A stretch of 64,000 bases of DNA, taken from the NCBI RefSeq assembly GCF_003330845.1, contig NZ_CP026121.1, forward strand, positions 7,359,501 to 7,423,500, read 5' to 3'. This stretch comes from Streptomyces sp. Go-475. GTDB taxonomy: Bacteria > Actinomycetota > Actinomycetes > Streptomycetales > Streptomycetaceae. A program made the position numbers and the translations under genes. Positions 36,159 through 44,532 of the stretch are shown here, piece after piece. The notes under the pieces were generated by a model. It did not search any database and was not told the origin of the DNA. It saw only the letters and a program-made list of their open reading frames with translations. Every line of letters starts with the position of its first letter. The first letter of the stretch is position 1.

Positions 36159-36360
36159 TCAGTCGACGCGTCCGTCACGACGGGCCCGACCTGCACGGAG
36201 TCGCTCATGCGACACCCCTCGCGTTCAGTACTTATAGCCGCCGCCTCGCGGTCGTCCCCGGCTGCGCGAGCGCCGGTGCCGGGTTCCTCGTGTCCTTGTC
36301 CTTGTCGGAGCGCGCCCTGAACGGCTGACACCCCCACCACCGAAAGGGAAACCCGCACTC

Positions 36361-38082
36361 ATGAGCCGTACGAGAACAGCGTTACTGGCCGCCATGGCCC
36401 TGGTCGCCGGCGTCACCGGCACCGCGTTCGCCGCCGACCCGGGCGGCGCCGGCACCACCGCCGTCCCCTGCACCGTCGACTACAAGATCCAGAACCAGTG
36501 GAGCACCGGCTTCACCGCCGCCGTGACCATCACCAACAACAGCGCCGCCAAGTCCTCCTGGTCGCTGAAGTGGTCCTACGCCGGCAACCAGAAGGTCACC
36601 AGCGGCTGGAACGCCAAGATCAGCCAGAGCGGGGCCGCCGTCACCGCGGCCAACGAGAGCTACAACGCCCAGCTCGGCACCGGCGCTTCGGTCAGCTTCG
36701 GCTTCCAGGGCAGCTACAGCGGCAGCAACGCGATCCCGGCCACCTTCACCCTCGACGGCGTGACCTGCAACGTCGACAACGGCGGCCCGGGCGGTCCCAC
36801 GGATCCGCCGGACCCGGGCGGCCCCGCCAACCGGGTGAACAACCCCTACGAAGGCGCCAAGGTGTACGTGAACCCGGAGTGGTCCGCGAAGGCCGCGGCC
36901 GAGCCGGGCGGCAGCCGGGTCTCCAACCAGCCGACCGGTGTGTGGCTGGACCGGATCGCCGCGATCAACGGCGCCGGCGGCAAGATGGGCCTGCGCGCCC
37001 ACCTCGACGAGGCGCTGCGCCAGAAGGGCTCCGGCGAGCTCGTCGTCCAGTTCGTCATCTACAACCTGCCCGGCCGTGACTGCGCCGCCCTCGCCTCCAA
37101 CGGCGAACTGAAGCCCGACGAGATCGGCCGGTACAAGACCGAGTACATCGACCCGATCAAGGCGATCTTCGCCGACCCGAAGTACGCCTCACTGCGGATC
37201 GTCACCACCGTCGAGATCGACTCGCTGCCGAACCTCGTCACCAACGCCGGCAGCCGCCCGACGGCCACCCCGCAGTGCGACGTCATGAAGGCCAACGGCA
37301 ACTACATCAAGGGCGTCGGGTACGCGCTGAACAAGCTCGGCGACGTGCCGAACGTCTACAACTACGTCGACGCCGGCCACCACGGCTGGATCGGCTGGGA
37401 CGACAACTTCGCTCCCTCCGCGACCCTGTTCAAGGAGGCGGCGACCGCCGAGGGCGCGACCGTCAACGACGTCCACGGCTTCATCACCAACACGGCGAAC
37501 TACAGCGCCCTGAAGGAGAACAACTTCTCCATCACCGACAACGTGGCCGGCAAGTCCGTCCGCGAGTCGAAGTGGGTCGACTGGAACCGCTACGTCGACG
37601 AGCTGTCCTTCGCCCAGGCGTTCCGCAACCAGCTGGTCTCGGTCGGCTTCAACTCCGGCATCGGCATGCTGATCGACACCTCCCGCAACGGCTGGGGCGG
37701 CACGGCCCGGCCCGCCGGCCCCGGTCCCCAGACCTCCGTCGACGCCTACGTCGACGGCGGCCGCTACGACCGCCGCTTCAACCCCGGCAACTGGTGCAAC
37801 CAGTCCGGAGCCGGCCTCGGTGAGCGCCCGCAGGCCAACCCGGCCGCCGGGATCGACGCGTACGTGTGGATGAAGCCGCCGGGCGAGTCGGACGGGGCGA
37901 GCAAGCAGATCCCGAACGACGAGGGCAAGGGCTTCGACCGGATGTGCGACCCGACGTACGAGGGCAACGTCCGCAACAACTTCAACATGTCGGGTGCCCT
38001 GCCGGACGCTCCGCTGTCCGGGCACTGGTTCTCCGCCCAGTTCCGGCAGCTGATGCAGAACGCGTACCCGCCGCTGTCGTGA
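36361..38082 (+). CDS. Secreted GH6 cellulase (cellobiohydrolase type) with N-terminal CBM2; TTA codon
   Basis: The 573-aa protein has a signal peptide (residues 1-24), a CBM2 (about 32-140: CTVDYKIQNQWSTGFTAAV to LDGVTCN), a Gly/Pro linker (about 141-158) and a GH6 catalytic domain (about 160-573). It carries the family signature VIYNLPGRDCAALASNGE with the catalytic Asp, and later AYVWMKPPGESDG. It releases cellobiose from cellulose. Codon 8 is TTA, which in Streptomyces needs the bldA tRNA, tying expression to development. It is divergent from GH48 and shares the CebR control region. A strong terminator follows. Confidence 0.95.
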   Translation: MSRTRTALLAAMALVAGVTGTAFAADPGGAGTTAVPCTVDYKIQNQWSTGFTAAVTITNNSAAKSSWSLKWSYAGNQKVTSGWNAKISQSGAAVTAANESYNAQLGTGASVSFGFQGSYSGSNAIPATFTLDGVTCNVDNGGPGGPTDPPDPGGPANRVNNPYEGAKVYVNPEWSAKAAAEPGGSRVSNQPTGVWLDRIAAINGAGGKMGLRAHLDEALRQKGSGELVVQFVIYNLPGRDCAALASNGELKPDEIGRYKTEYIDPIKAIFADPKYASLRIVTTVEIDSLPNLVTNAGSRPTATPQCDVMKANGNYIKGVGYALNKLGDVPNVYNYVDAGHHGWIGWDDNFAPSATLFKEAATAEGATVNDVHGFITNTANYSALKENNFSITDNVAGKSVRESKWVDWNRYVDELSFAQAFRNQLVSVGFNSGIGMLIDTSRNGWGGTARPAGPGPQTSVDAYVDGGRYDRRFNPGNWCNQSGAGLGERPQANPAAGIDAYVWMKPPGESDGASKQIPNDEGKGFDRMCDPTYEGNVRNNFNMSGALPDAPLSGHWFSAQFRQLMQNAYPPLS

Positions 38083-38107
38083 CCGGCTGACGTCCCGTCC
38101 CCACGGG

Positions 38108-38133
38108 TCCGCCGGGGCTTCGGCCCCGGCGGA
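38108..38133 (+). terminator. Terminator after GH6
   Basis: A perfect 11-bp GC stem with a TTCG tetraloop starts 26 bases after the stop. A GTGGTTTTT stretch follows about 8 bases later. Confidence 0.9.
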
Positions 38134-38227
38134 TCGGTGCGTGGTTTTTGCGGGAGCGGCAACAGTGGTGGCCTTCTCGCGGTGCGTCGGCGCAGGCTGA
38201 CGGCATCCGAGCGAGAGGCTGACCACC

Positions 38228-39277
38228 ATGGCGCACGACCACCACGAGCAGAACCACGACCACGGGCAGAACCACGACCACCGGCAGAACCACGACCACG
38301 GGCAGAACCACGATCACGGGCAGCACGTGCAGAACCACGACCACGGGCAGCACGGGCAGAACGGCGACCACGGGCGCCGGGGGCACGATCACGGGCCTGG
38401 GCACGGACCCGGGCAGGGTCACCACCACGACCACACGGACATCGACTGGGCCGAGATGGGCCCGATGCTGGAGTCCTCGGCGGAACTGTTCTCGTCGCTG
38501 TACGAGCGGGCCCTGGGCTGGCTGGCGCAGGAGGTGACCGAGCCGGGGCTGATCGTCGACGCGGGCAGCGGGCCCGGCGTCGTGTCGTGCCTGTTCGCGG
38601 AGACGTTCCCGGGCGCGCGGATCGTGGCGGTGGACGGGTCGGAGCCGCTGCTGGAACGGGCCAGGGCGCGGGCCGAGCGGCAGGGCGTGGCCGACCGCTT
38701 CAGCACGATCACCGGTGAACTCCCGGACGTGCTGGACGAGTTGGACTACCCCGCCGACCTGCTCTGGGCGAGCCGCAGCCTGCACCACCTCGGCGACCAG
38801 CGGGCCGCGCTCGCCGCCTTCGCGGCACGGCTCGCGCCCGGCGGCACCCTGGCCCTCATGGAGGGCGGACTGCCCCCGCGGTTCCTGCCGCGCGACATCG
38901 GCATCGGCCGGCCCGGCCTCCAGGCGCGGATCGACGCGGTGGAGGCGGAGTGGTTCACGCAGATGCGCACCGGCCTGCCGGGCCATGTCGCGGTGACGGA
39001 GGACTGGCCGGCCCTGCTGGCCGGCGCGGGCCTGAAGCACACCAGGACCCACACGTTCCTCCTGGACCTGCCCGCACCCGCCTCGGAGCGGGCGCGGGCC
39101 TATGTGGTCACGTCCCTGTCGCACGTGCGGGAGAGGATCACGGACGGCCTCGACGCCGAGGACCTGGCGACCCTCGACCGCCTCCTCGACCCCGACGACG
39201 AGGCGAGCCTGCACCGCCGTCCGGACGTGTTCGTCCTGGAGGCCCACACCGTGCACACGGCCGTCCGGCCGGTCTGA
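38228..39277 (+). CDS. Class I SAM methyltransferase with His-rich N-terminal metal-binding tail
   Basis: The 349-aa protein starts with about 70 residues built from repeats of NHDHGQ and related units, holding 23 histidines. A methyltransferase domain follows with motif I LIVDAGSGPGVVSCLFA (about 107-123), VAVDGSEPLLERARARAE (motif II) and ADLLWASRSLHHLGD (motif IV). The tail strongly suggests Ni2+, Zn2+ or Cu2+ binding, as in HypB or SlyD histidine tails. Such tails are unusual on methyltransferases. Upstream, the GH6 terminator separates transcripts. No Zur or Nur box was recognised in the 94-base leader. Substrate unknown. Confidence 0.85.
   Translation: MAHDHHEQNHDHGQNHDHRQNHDHGQNHDHGQHVQNHDHGQHGQNGDHGRRGHDHGPGHGPGQGHHHDHTDIDWAEMGPMLESSAELFSSLYERALGWLAQEVTEPGLIVDAGSGPGVVSCLFAETFPGARIVAVDGSEPLLERARARAERQGVADRFSTITGELPDVLDELDYPADLLWASRSLHHLGDQRAALAAFAARLAPGGTLALMEGGLPPRFLPRDIGIGRPGLQARIDAVEAEWFTQMRTGLPGHVAVTEDWPALLAGAGLKHTRTHTFLLDLPAPASERARAYVVTSLSHVRERITDGLDAEDLATLDRLLDPDDEASLHRRPDVFVLEAHTVHTAVRPV
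38246..38400 (+). repeat. Imperfect 18-bp tandem repeats coding NHDHGQ units
   Basis: Repeats of about 18 bases (CAGAACCACGACCACGGG and variants) encode the histidine tail of the methyltransferase. Copy number could vary by slippage in multiples that keep the frame. Confidence 0.8.
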
Positions 39278-39305
39278 CACCGCCGAGTCCGAGGGGGCGG
39301 ACACG

Positions 39306-39357
39306 GACAGCGCCCCGGTTCCGGCCGCGTGGCGGCTGAGGAGACCGGGGCGCTGTC
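39306..39357. terminator. Bidirectional terminator between methyltransferase and aldo/keto reductase
   Basis: A perfect 13-bp stem (GACAGCGCCCCGG / CCGGGGCGCTGTC) with a 26-base loop fills the gap between convergent stops at 39277 and 39366. Confidence 0.85.
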
Positions 39358-39365
39358 GGTGCGGG

Positions 39366-40196
39366 TCAGGAGTTGACCTCCACCGGGTCCGGGCCGATGC
39401 GACGGTCCTCGTTGAGGGCGCTGATGGCCGCCAGGTCCTCGGTGTCCAGGCTGAAGTCGAAGACCTCGATGTTCTCCTTGATCCGCGACGGCGTCACGGA
39501 CTTCGGGATCACCACGTTGCCCAGCTGGATGTGCCAGCGCAGCACGACCTGGGCGGGCGTGCGGTTGTGCTTCCGGGCGATGGCCACGATCGCCGGGACC
39601 TCCAGCAGGCCCTTGCCCTGGCCGAGCGGCGACCAGGCCTCCGTGGCGATGCCCTGCTCCGCGTGGTATTCGCGGGAGGCGTGCTGCTGCAGGTGCGGGT
39701 GCAGCTCGATCTGGTTGACCGCCGGGATGACCGACGTCTCGCCGATCAGCTTCTCCAGGTGCTCCGGAAGGAAGTTGGAGACACCGATGGCCCGGATCCG
39801 GCCGTCGGCGTGCAGCTTCTCGAACGCCTTGTACGTGTCCACGTAGGTGCCCCGGTCGGGCATCGGCCAGTGGATCAGGTACAGGTCGACGAAGTCCAGG
39901 CCGAGCTTCTCCAGCGACGTGTCGAAGGCGCGCAGCGTGGAGTCGTACCCCTGGTCGGCGTTCCACAGCTTCGTGGTGACGAAGAGCTCCTCGCGGGGGA
40001 GGCCGGAGGCGGCGATGGCCTTTCCGGTGCCCTCCTCGTTGCCGTAGATCGCCGCTGTGTCGATGCTGCGGTACCCGGCCTCCAGCGCCGTCGCGACCGC
40101 CGACTCCGCCTCGTCGTCCGGCACCTGCCAGACACCGAAGCCCAGCTGGGGCATCTCGACGCCGTTGTTCAGGATGATCGGGGGGACCTTGCTCAC
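39366..40196 (-). CDS. Aldo/keto reductase (2,5-diketo-gluconate reductase-like)
   Basis: The 276-aa protein has the aldo/keto reductase tetrad: Asp and Tyr in GYRSIDTAAIYGNEEG, Lys in FVTTKLWNADQGYDS and His in LYLIHWPMPD. The NADPH site IPKSVTPSRIKENIEVFDF is near the C-terminus. It reduces aldehydes or ketosugars with NADPH. GTG at 40196 was chosen from the family start (SKVPPIILNNGVEMPQLGFG) and the upstream AAGGATCGAG; upstream in-frame residues are not conserved. It stands alone between two terminated units. Confidence 0.93.
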   Translation of the reverse strand: MSKVPPIILNNGVEMPQLGFGVWQVPDDEAESAVATALEAGYRSIDTAAIYGNEEGTGKAIAASGLPREELFVTTKLWNADQGYDSTLRAFDTSLEKLGLDFVDLYLIHWPMPDRGTYVDTYKAFEKLHADGRIRAIGVSNFLPEHLEKLIGETSVIPAVNQIELHPHLQQHASREYHAEQGIATEAWSPLGQGKGLLEVPAIVAIARKHNRTPAQVVLRWHIQLGNVVIPKSVTPSRIKENIEVFDFSLDTEDLAAISALNEDRRIGPDPVEVNS

Positions 40197-40312
40197 GAGC
40201 TCTCGATCCTTCGGTTTGTGGTCAGGGTGTCCTCCCATCGTCAACGATCACGAGCCGTGATGCATTCCTGACGGGAGAATTCAGAAGCCACACCTGCCCC
40301 GCGGGGCGGATG

Positions 40313-42139
40313 TCACGCCCGGTACAGCGCCTCGACCTCGTTCTCGTACGCCCTTTCGATCGCCTTCCGCTTCAGCTTCAGCGACGGGGTCAGCAACCCG
40401 TGCTCCTCCGTGAACGGCTGGGCCAGGATGCGGAAGGTGCGGATCGACTCGGCCTGCGAGACGAGGGTGTTGGCGGCGACCACCGCGCGGCGCACCTCCG
40501 TCTCCAGATCGGCGTCGCGCACCAGCTGCGCCGGGGACATCTGCGGCTTGTTCCGCATGGTCAGCCAGTGCTCCACGGCCTCCTGGTCGAGCGTCACCAG
40601 GGCCGCGATGTACGGGCGGTCGTTGCCGACGACGATGCACTGGTTGACCAGCGGGTGCTCCCGGACGCGTTCCTCCAGCACACCGGGCGAAACACTCTTG
40701 CCCCCCGATGTGACCAGGATCTCCTTCTTGCGGCCGGTGATGGTGAGGTAGCCGTCCTCGTCGAGCGCGCCGAGGTCGCCGGTGGCCAGCCAGCCGTCGT
40801 GCAGGGTCTCGTCCGTGGCCTTGGGGTTGTTGAGGTAGCCCTGGAACACGTTGTCGCCGCGCAGCCAGATCTCGCCGTCGTCCGCGATGTGCACCGTCAT
40901 GCCCGGGATCGGCTGACCCACCGTGCCGTAGCGGGTGCGTCCGGGCGGGTTGGCGGTCGCGGCGGCCGTGCACTCGGTGAGGCCGTAGCCCTCGTAGATG
41001 TGCACGCCCGCGCCGGCGAAGAACAGTCCGAGCCGCCGGTCCATCGCGGAGCCGCCGGACATGGCGTGCTTGATGCGGCCGCCCATCGCGGCGCGGATCT
41101 TGGAGTAGACGAGCTTGTCGAACAGCTGGTGCTGCATGCGCAGCCCGGCGGACGGGCCGGGGCCGACGCCCCAGGCCTTCGCCTCCATCGCGTCCGCGTA
41201 CTTGATGGCGATGTCGACGGCCTTCTCGAAGGGGCCGGAGCGGCCCTCCTTCTCGGCCTTGCGGCGGGCCGCGTTGAACACCTTTTCGAAGATGTACGGC
41301 ACGGCCAGGAAGAACGTCGGCTTGAACGCCGCCAGATCCGGCAACAGGGCCGCCGCGTTCAGCTGCGGCTGATGGCCGAACTTCACCTTGCCGCGGATCC
41401 CGGCGACCTGCACCATCCGCCCGAAGACATGGGCGAGGGGCAGGAACAGCAGGGTCGCCGCCTCGTCGCCCCGCTTGGAGTGGAACAGAGGCGCCCAGCG
41501 TTCGATGACGGTGTCCGCCTCGAACATGAAGTTGCCGTGCGTGATGACGCAGCCCTTGGGCCGGCCGGTGGTGCCCGAGGTGTAGATGATCGTGGCGACG
41601 GAGTCGGGCGTGACGGCCTGCCGGTGGCGGTGCACCACCTCGTCGTCGAGGTGCGCGCCCGCGTCGTACAGCTCGTGCACGGCGCCGGAGTCCAGCTGCC
41701 ACAGGCGGCGCAGCTGCGGCAGCCGGTCGATGACGGTGGCGATCGTCATCGCGTGGTCCTCGTGCTCCACGACGGCGGCCGTCACCTCGGCGTCGTACAG
41801 CATCCAGAAGCACTGCTCGGCCGAGGAGGTCGGGTAGACCGGCACCACCTGGGCGCCGATCGTCCACAGGGCGTAGTCGAACAGCGTCCACTCGTAGCGG
41901 GTGCGGGACATGATCGCGACCCGGTCGCCGAACCGGATGCCGCTCGCCAGCAGGCCCTTGGCCAGGGCGAGCACCTCGTCGCGGAACTCGGCGCTGGTGA
42001 CGTCCCGCCACTGGCCGGAGTCGTCCTTGCGGCCCAGCGCGATGTGCAGCGGGTCCTCCTGGGCATGCTGGAAGACCACGTCGGCCAGACCGCCCACCGG
42101 AGGTGCCAACGCCAACGGAGGGTTGGAAAACTCGCGCAA
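40313..42139 (-). CDS. Long-chain acyl-CoA synthetase (AMP-dependent)
   Basis: The 608-aa protein is an ANL-superfamily adenylate-forming enzyme: P-loop IIYTSGTTGRPKGCVITHGN (about 189-208), YEGYGLTECTAA (A5 motif), GEIWLRGDNVFQGYLNNPKATDET and WLATGDLGALDEDGYLTITGRKKEILVTSGGKSVSP, with the catalytic C-terminal lysine region near LTPSLKLKRKAIER. It activates fatty acids to acyl-CoA. It starts at TTG, preceded by GGGGAGCGGGG, an unusual but well-supported start. A 297-base gap separates it from the LysR gene. Confidence 0.93.
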   Translation of the reverse strand: MREFSNPPLALAPPVGGLADVVFQHAQEDPLHIALGRKDDSGQWRDVTSAEFRDEVLALAKGLLASGIRFGDRVAIMSRTRYEWTLFDYALWTIGAQVVPVYPTSSAEQCFWMLYDAEVTAAVVEHEDHAMTIATVIDRLPQLRRLWQLDSGAVHELYDAGAHLDDEVVHRHRQAVTPDSVATIIYTSGTTGRPKGCVITHGNFMFEADTVIERWAPLFHSKRGDEAATLLFLPLAHVFGRMVQVAGIRGKVKFGHQPQLNAAALLPDLAAFKPTFFLAVPYIFEKVFNAARRKAEKEGRSGPFEKAVDIAIKYADAMEAKAWGVGPGPSAGLRMQHQLFDKLVYSKIRAAMGGRIKHAMSGGSAMDRRLGLFFAGAGVHIYEGYGLTECTAAATANPPGRTRYGTVGQPIPGMTVHIADDGEIWLRGDNVFQGYLNNPKATDETLHDGWLATGDLGALDEDGYLTITGRKKEILVTSGGKSVSPGVLEERVREHPLVNQCIVVGNDRPYIAALVTLDQEAVEHWLTMRNKPQMSPAQLVRDADLETEVRRAVVAANTLVSQAESIRTFRILAQPFTEEHGLLTPSLKLKRKAIERAYENEVEALYRA

Positions 42140-42436
42140 ACCCCGCTCCCCGCTCCTCAGCGCTTCGGTTGAGTGACGCTCCGCACAGCGCCATGGAAGC
42201 TACCCCACCGCACCAGGGCGCGGGAGGGGGGTGAGAAGTGAGCGGCGGTCGGATCGGTGCTGGTCAGGAGGGAGAAAGCACGCACATGGGGAAGGGTCGG
42301 ACAGAATCCTGACGGTTGAGTAAGTTTCGGTGCCGTAATCTCCACCGAATCTGTACGACTCCGGACGCGGCACGGTCGGGCCGAGGAGGGGCCTCTTCTG
42401 TCAGCGTGGCCGCCTCGGATTCCGTCACTCCGTTTG

Positions 42437-43315
42437 TCACAGGCCCTTGCGTGAGCTGCGGTGCAACCGGTCCCCGCCGGCCAGGATCGCCGCCGCCAGC
42501 GCGTCCGCCGCACCCTGCGCGGAGGACCGGCGCCGGCCGTGCACCACGACGAAGTCGACCTGCCCCAGCTCCGGCAGCCCCGCCCGGTCCGGCACCCGCA
42601 CCAGGCCCGGCGGGATGAGACCGCGGGAGTGGGCCATCACGCCGAGCCCCGCCCGGGCCGCCGCGACCAGGCCGTTGAGGCTGCCGCTGGTGCACACCAC
42701 CCGCCATTCGCGGCCCTGCCGCTCCAGCGCCTCCAGGGCGAGCGCGCGGGTGATGCCCGGCGGCGGATAGACGATGAGCGGCACCGGGCGGTCGGGGTCG
42801 AGGCGGAGACGCTCGGCGCCGATCCACACCAGCCGGTCGTGCCGGACCAGCTCGCCGCGCGGATCCTCGGGCCGCCGCTTGGCCAGCACGAGGTCCAGCT
42901 TCCCGGCGGCCAGCTGCTCGTGCAGGGTGCCCGACAGCTCGACCGTGAGCTCCAGGTCGACCTCCGGGTGCTCGTGCCGGAAGCCCTCCAGGATCTCCGG
43001 CAGCCGCGTCAGCACGAAGTCCTCCGAGGCGCCGAAGCGCAGCCGGCCGCGCAGCCGGGTGCCGGTGAAGAACGCCGCCGCCTGCTCGTGCACCTCCAGG
43101 ATCCGCCGCGCGAACCCGAGCATGGCCTCGCCGTCCTCGGTCAGCTCCACCGAGTGCGTGTCCCGGGTGAACAGCGTCCGCCCGGTCGCGTCCTCCAGCC
43201 GCCGCACGTGCTGGCTGACCGTGGACTGCCGCAGCCCGAGCCGCCGCGCGGCCTGCGTGAAGCTCAGCGTCTGCGCCACCGACAGGAACGTGCGCAGATG
43301 GGAGGGCTCGTACAT
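42437..43315 (-). CDS. LysR-family transcriptional regulator
   Basis: This 292-aa protein has an N-terminal winged helix (LRTFLSVAQTLSFTQAARRLGLRQSTVSQHVRRLEDATGRTLFTRD, about 6-51) and a LysR substrate-binding domain. It is divergent from the SBF/YfeH-like transporter gene, with an ATC-N9-GAT box between them, so it probably regulates that transporter. The YfeR/YfeH pair in enterobacteria has the same layout, which is family knowledge rather than proof here. Confidence 0.92.
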   Translation of the reverse strand: MYEPSHLRTFLSVAQTLSFTQAARRLGLRQSTVSQHVRRLEDATGRTLFTRDTHSVELTEDGEAMLGFARRILEVHEQAAAFFTGTRLRGRLRFGASEDFVLTRLPEILEGFRHEHPEVDLELTVELSGTLHEQLAAGKLDLVLAKRRPEDPRGELVRHDRLVWIGAERLRLDPDRPVPLIVYPPPGITRALALEALERQGREWRVVCTSGSLNGLVAAARAGLGVMAHSRGLIPPGLVRVPDRAGLPELGQVDFVVVHGRRRSSAQGAADALAAAILAGGDRLHRSSRKGL

Positions 43316-43325
43316 GCCCCAAGTT

Positions 43326-43342
43326 TATCGCGGTACGTGATA
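43326..43342. promoter_or_regulatory. LysR-type operator (T-N11-A box)
   Basis: TATC-N9-GATA is a perfect inverted repeat containing the classical ATC-N9-GAT LysR motif. It lies 10 bases upstream of the LysR start and 107 bases from the transporter start. Confidence 0.6.
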
Positions 43343-43449
43343 GCAGTGAGAGCGGTGTACGGGATTCCCGATCGCCCGACGGGGGAGCAGGATGGAAGGG
43401 GGCCGTCCTGGCCCCGTGACCGACCGAAGCACCAAGCAAGTGGAGCACC

Positions 43450-44532
43450 GTGAAACGCCTGCGCTGGCCGAGCCGGCTGCCGATCGACCCCTACATCCTG
43501 CTTCTCCTCGGGACGGTGGGCCTCGCCGCACTGATCCCGGCGCGCGGGACGGCCGCCGATGTCTCCTCCGGCGCCTCCACGGCCGCGATCGCCTTCCTGT
43601 TCTTCCTCTACGGGGCCCGGCTGTCCACCCGTGAGGCGCTGGACGGCCTGCGCCACTGGCGGCTCCACGCCACGGTCCTGGCCTGCACCTTCGTGGTCTT
43701 CCCGCTGCTCGGCCTGGCGGCCCGCGGCCTGGTGCCGGTGATCCTGACCCACCCGCTCTACCAGGGCCTGCTCTTCCTCACGCTCGTCCCGTCGACCGTG
43801 CAGTCGTCGATCGCCTTCACCTCGATGGCCCGCGGCAACGTGCCCGCGGCGATCTGCGCGGGCTCCTTCTCCTCCCTCGTCGGCATCATCGCCACCCCGC
43901 TGCTCGCGGCCTCCCTGCTCGGCAGCAGCGGCGGGTTCTCCGCCGACTCGCTGCTGGAGATCGTGCTGCAGCTGCTCGTGCCGTTCCTCGCCGGGCAGCT
44001 GCTGCGCCGCTGGATCGGCGGCTTCGTCACCCGCCACAAGAAGGCCCTCGGCCTGGTGGACCGCGGCTCGATCCTCCTGGTCGTCTACACGGCGTTCAGC
44101 GAGGGCGTGGTCCAGGGCATCTGGCGCCAGGTCAGCCCCGCGCGGCTCGGCGGGCTGTTCGCCGTCGAGGCGGTGATCCTCGCCGTGATGCTCCTGCTGA
44201 CCTGGTACGGCGGCAAGGCGCTGGGCTTCGGCCGGGAGGACCGGATCGCGATCCAGTTCGCGGGCTCGAAGAAGTCCCTCGCCTCCGGACTGCCCATGGC
44301 GAGCGTCCTGTTCGGCCCGCAGGCGGCCCTGGCCGTGCTGCCGCTGATGCTGTTCCACCAGATGCGAGCTGATCGTGTGCGCGGTGCTCGCCAAGCGGCG
44401 CGCGCAGGACCCGGTGGCCGACGTCACCCCGCGGGAGCCAGCCGCACCGTCACGAACCGCGGTCGGTACAGGGACACGTTCCGGCTGAGCTGGGCGGCGG
44501 CGCCGGTCGTCTCCAGCCAGTTGACGTCGTAG
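43450..44532 (+). CDS. SBF/YfeH-like (bile acid:sodium symporter family) transporter, probably frameshifted near the 3' end
   Basis: The reading frame gives 360 aa, but the family-like part stops at residue 305. Up to there it shows about nine helices and motifs such as TAAIAFLFFLYGARLSTREAL, LTLVPSTVQSSIAFTSMARGN and FAGSKKSLASGLPMASVLF. After LPLMLFHQM the sequence becomes basic and unlike a membrane protein. Removing one G at 44366 restores HQMQLIVCAVLAKRRAQDP, ending at 44488, which fits the usual last helix. I infer a one-base insertion, real or from sequencing. The gene overlaps the convergent DUF5005-like gene in either case. It is divergent from its likely LysR regulator. Confidence 0.85.
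   Translation: MKRLRWPSRLPIDPYILLLLGTVGLAALIPARGTAADVSSGASTAAIAFLFFLYGARLSTREALDGLRHWRLHATVLACTFVVFPLLGLAARGLVPVILTHPLYQGLLFLTLVPSTVQSSIAFTSMARGNVPAAICAGSFSSLVGIIATPLLAASLLGSSGGFSADSLLEIVLQLLVPFLAGQLLRRWIGGFVTRHKKALGLVDRGSILLVVYTAFSEGVVQGIWRQVSPARLGGLFAVEAVILAVMLLLTWYGGKALGFGREDRIAIQFAGSKKSLASGLPMASVLFGPQAALAVLPLMLFHQMRADRVRGARQAARAGPGGRRHPAGASRTVTNRGRYRDTFRLSWAAAPVVSSQLTS

Larger units (their letters stand above)
35955..36360. promoter_or_regulatory. Divergent cellulase regulatory region (406 bases)
   Basis: No gene is supported here. The region holds two CebR-like operators, a minus-strand promoter for GH48 and a TTGACA-like -35 for GH6. The half nearest GH6 (about 36160-36360) contains only short open frames without ribosome-binding sites, leaving GH6 a leader of up to about 195 bases. 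Confidence 0.7.

Noticed and set aside
36110..36328. 72-codon plus-strand frame in the cellulase control region
   Set aside because: No ribosome-binding site and it runs over the second CebR site and promoter.
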